Source of the DNA: an uncultured Blautia sp.
GTDB lineage: Bacteria; Bacillota; Clostridia; Lachnospirales; Lachnospiraceae
Length of the DNA stretch: 8,544 bases
Direction: 5' to 3'
NCBI RefSeq assembly: GCF_934372025.1
Contig: NZ_CAKROJ010000077.1
Location: 1-8,544 of the forward strand
Shown: piece after piece, positions 6,551-8,544 of the stretch
Position numbering within the stretch: the stretch's first letter is position 1
Layout: the number at the start of each line of letters is the position of its first letter
Translations under genes and position numbers: made by a program
The notes under the pieces: generated by a model
Database searches by the model: none
What the model saw: only the letters and a program-made list of their open reading frames with translations
Told to the model about the DNA's origin: nothing

Positions 6551-7985
6551 TACAGAAATGGACTCCGGAATCCTGTATTTTACTACGATTCTGGATGACA
6601 TGTGGCGAGGATTTAAGAAGTTTTTCCTGTTGTGCTTCCTGCTTATGGCAGTATGCGGAGGAGCTTTCTATCTTCGTGAAAAAACAAATTATACCCCGGT
6701 ATATCAGGCATATTCATCCTTTGTTGTTGAAACCAAAACAGCCTATGGATACAGCCAGTCTTATTCAGATGCAACGACAGCGGGACAGCTCAGCACCACT
6801 TTTCCATACATACTGACAAGCGGCGCTCTCTCAGACATCGTGGCAGACAGTCTGGGTGTAGATACTATACCGGCAACTATCAGCGCAGAGGCAATTAAAG
6901 ATACCTCGATTTTTACGATCAATGTAACGGCATCAAATGCACAGACGGCATATGACGTACTGCAGGCGGTTATCAAGTATTATCCGCAGGTTGCAGAATA
7001 CATCATAGGAGATACTCAGCTGACACTGATGGATGAGAGCGGGGTTCCTGAGGAACCACAGAATCCGCAGAACTTTGCCGGTGCAGCAGCGAAAGGAGTT
7101 GTTGTGGGAGCCGTGCTCAGCGTCTTTTTGTTATTCGTGTATGCTTCTACAAGGCGAACCGTACGAAGAGAGGAAGATCTGAAAAACTATCTGAGCATTT
7201 CTTATCTCGGAAGTGTTCCGAAGGCAAACCGTAAAAGAAGAAAAAGTAAAAAGACCGTATTGCTTGAGGGCGCGGGAAATACAACCGTACTCCGAGAGAG
7301 CTTTCGTACGATCCGAACACGAGTTGCAAAAAAGACAGAAGAAGATGGCCTGAAAAGCTTTATTGTGACAAGTGCGGCAGCAGGGGAAGGAAAGACGACC
7401 GTTGCTGTCAACCTTGCAATTTCTCTTGCAAAAAAAGGAAAAAGAGTAATATTGCTCGACGGTGATCTGCGACATCCGTCTATTGCCGGAGCAATAGGGA
7501 TTAAGACAAAAAATGCCGGCATCACAGATGTGCTGAAGAAAGAAGCAGAGCTGAGAGATGCAATCGTCCGTTATGGTGAATATGAACTGGATATCCTTCC
7601 GGGTACAGAAGCTGTAAAAGCACCAACAACGCTGATCGGAAACGGATATCTTGAGCGACTGATAAAAGTACTCAGAAAAAATTATGATTATGTAATTATA
7701 GATACACCGCCATGTGGAATGCTTGCAGATGCATCCGCAGTTGCACGTATGACAGATGGTGCGGTTATGGTAGTCCGTCAGGACTGCGCCCGTGTCGACA
7801 GAATCCTGAGTGGTGTGGAAAATATTGCCGATACAGGTGTTGATCTGATCGGATATGTTCTGAACTGTACAGAAATGGGAATTACCGGTTATGGATACGG
7901 CTATGGCTACGGTTACGGCTATGGCTATGGATACGGCTATGGCGGTCATTACGGTCATTATGGCCATTATGGGAAAAAGGAATGA
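6534..7985 (+). CDS. Wzz-BY-kinase fusion protein with long Tyr-Gly tail (second of two)
   Basis: This 483-residue protein has the same layout as its upstream neighbour: membrane helices at about 29-47 and 184-204, a proline-containing stretch before the second (VPEEPQNPQN, 171-180), then a tyrosine kinase domain. Walker A is classical (AAAGEGKTT, 281-289; K287). Walker A' is VILLDGDLRHP (D309, D311) and Walker B is YVIIDTPP (D390). The tail from 453 is nine Tyr-Gly pairs, a Gly, three His-Tyr-Gly units and KKE, giving 12 clustered tyrosines that are the likely trans-autophosphorylation sites. Family knowledge says cycling of this phosphorylation, opposed by the PHP phosphatase, controls polymer length and export. 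The two kinases share organisation but little identity outside the motifs, so they are not a recent duplication. The ATG at 6534 is set by GGAGGT; the longer in-frame start at 6477 lies within the upstream gene and lacks a site. The stop overlaps the next start (ATGA). Confidence 0.92.
   Translation: MGNERNTEMDSGILYFTTILDDMWRGFKKFFLLCFLLMAVCGGAFYLREKTNYTPVYQAYSSFVVETKTAYGYSQSYSDATTAGQLSTTFPYILTSGALSDIVADSLGVDTIPATISAEAIKDTSIFTINVTASNAQTAYDVLQAVIKYYPQVAEYIIGDTQLTLMDESGVPEEPQNPQNFAGAAAKGVVVGAVLSVFLLFVYASTRRTVRREEDLKNYLSISYLGSVPKANRKRRKSKKTVLLEGAGNTTVLRESFRTIRTRVAKKTEEDGLKSFIVTSAAAGEGKTTVAVNLAISLAKKGKRVILLDGDLRHPSIAGAIGIKTKNAGITDVLKKEAELRDAIVRYGEYELDILPGTEAVKAPTTLIGNGYLERLIKVLRKNYDYVIIDTPPCGMLADASAVARMTDGAVMVVRQDCARVDRILSGVENIADTGVDLIGYVLNCTEMGITGYGYGYGYGYGYGYGYGYGGHYGHYGHYGKKE
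7890..7970 (+). repeat. Tandem repeats encoding the tyrosine tail (3 x 18 bp, then 3 x 9 bp)
   Basis: Three 18-bp units each encode (Tyr-Gly)3: 7890-7907, 7908-7925 and 7926-7943. The first and third are identical (TATGGATACGGCTATGGC); the middle one differs at two third-codon positions. Three 9-bp units encoding Gly-His-Tyr follow: 7944-7952, 7953-7961 and 7962-7970, differing only at third codon positions. Both unit lengths are multiples of three, so gain or loss of units would change the number of tyrosines without breaking the frame. Confidence 0.88.
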
Positions 7986-8544
7986 ATGGAAAGAAAATAA
8001 ATTATCAGTTGTTATTAAGAAGAATCTGCCTGATTGTTCTGGATATCTTTTTAATCATTATTTCTTCGGCGATGGCACTTGCTACCCGATTTGAATTTGA
8101 TTTCGGACAGATACCAGAAGAATTCATCAGTGTGATCCGGGATTACGGTGTGTTAATGATCCTGGTAACACTGCTCTGCTTTGCTGTTTTTCGGATATAC
8201 AGCAGCCTGTGGGAATATGCGGGTCAGGAGGAAACCTTCAAGATTGCAGGTGCGGTTGCTTTTTCATCACTTTGTGAAATGGCAATTGTTGTGGGTGTCG
8301 GAAGCCATCTTCCGCGAAGTTATTATGTGCTTCGTACACTTTATCTGGCAATCCTGGTTGGAAGCAGCCGCTTTTTTTACAGACTGGTCCGACTGCGCTA
8401 TCGCAAACGACAGCATTACTCCATAAAGAAAAAAAAGAGAATTATGCTGGTCGGTGCAGGCGAGGCCGGAAGAAGTCTGATCCAGGAAATTCAGAACAGT
8501 CGTTATCTGGATCAGAAAATATGCTGTGTGATCGATGACAACAA
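7982..8544 (+). CDS. CapD/PglF-type membrane nucleotide-sugar dehydratase/epimerase, 5' part only
   Basis: The visible 187 residues match the N-terminal part of membrane-bound polysaccharide biosynthesis proteins of the CapD/PglF/WbpM type, which convert a UDP-sugar (often UDP-GlcNAc, by 4,6-dehydration) early in capsule or glycan synthesis. Four hydrophobic segments lie at about 14-34, 56-72, 88-107 and 113-134. A basic linker (KKKKR, 149-153) then leads into a first nucleotide-binding fold with VGAGEAG (157-163). The full family is about 600-650 residues, so the second, catalytic Rossmann domain lies to the right of the window and the precise reaction cannot be judged. The ATG at 7982 overlaps the upstream TGA (ATGA). 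The nearest purine run (AAAAAGGA, 7974-7981) is too close to be a normal ribosome binding site, so translation probably depends on reinitiation after the kinase. MNGKKINYQLLLRR fits the usual family N-terminus. Confidence 0.88.
   Translation, partial: MNGKKINYQLLLRRICLIVLDIFLIIISSAMALATRFEFDFGQIPEEFISVIRDYGVLMILVTLLCFAVFRIYSSLWEYAGQEETFKIAGAVAFSSLCEMAIVVGVGSHLPRSYYVLRTLYLAILVGSSRFFYRLVRLRYRKRQHYSIKKKKRIMLVGAGEAGRSLIQEIQNSRYLDQKICCVIDDN

Noticed and set aside
7131..7967. Long antisense open frame of 278 codons opposite the second kinase
   Set aside because: It is a mirror of the kinase coding sequence; its repetitive hydrophobic start is just the complement of the Tyr-Gly repeat, and the sense strand has clear kinase motifs.
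7890..7970. Short repeats considered as a CRISPR-like array
   Set aside because: Units are contiguous, without spacers, and lie in frame within a kinase tail.
7891..8094. + strand 67-codon open frame spanning the kinase end and the CapD-like start
   Set aside because: It is a frame-shifted reading of the repeat region and of the next gene, with no ribosome binding site.

Overview
The window looks like chromosomal DNA of a Gram-positive, low-to-moderate GC member of the Clostridia, most likely a gut Lachnospiraceae relative. This rests on strong AGGAGG-type ribosome binding sites, sigma-A-type promoter spacing, and a Firmicutes-style capsule regulatory set (PHP-type tyrosine phosphatase plus BY-kinases). 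The genus cannot be fixed from the sequence. All supported genes lie on the + strand. Two genes are cut by the window edges: a gamma-carbonic-anhydrase-like protein on the left and a CapD-like sugar dehydratase/epimerase on the right.

Left part (1-3318): the 3' end of a hexapeptide-repeat protein, a small signal-peptidase-like protein (S24/S26 fold), an ABC transporter half-molecule with its own good promoter (918-946), and a small protein with a disordered charged body and a C-terminal membrane anchor. A strong rho-independent terminator (about 3263-3318) closes this part. A second, unexpected terminator-like hairpin lies inside the peptidase coding sequence (691-720), so the peptidase and the transporter may be transcriptionally separated even though they are adjacent.

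Right part (3435 to the end): the regulatory head of a capsule/exopolysaccharide operon. In order: a CpsB/CapC-type metal-dependent tyrosine phosphatase, a membrane-anchored protein with Ig-like (DUF5011-type) domains, two consecutive fused Wzz-BY-kinase proteins, and the start of a CapD/PglF-type membrane-bound nucleotide-sugar dehydratase. Genes are spaced by 16-19 bases or overlap by 17 and 4 bases, which indicates one translationally coupled transcript. By family knowledge, the kinases and the phosphatase set the tyrosine phosphorylation state that controls polymer length and export, and CapD-like enzymes supply a modified sugar nucleotide.

The most distinctive structure is the C-terminal tyrosine tail of the second kinase. 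It is encoded by a small tandem array (three 18-bp units, then three 9-bp units) giving 12 tyrosines, while the first kinase has only three. The three-tyrosine tail codons of the first kinase also contain the Shine-Dalgarno sequence of the second. No CRISPR array, tRNA, rRNA or mobile element was seen.
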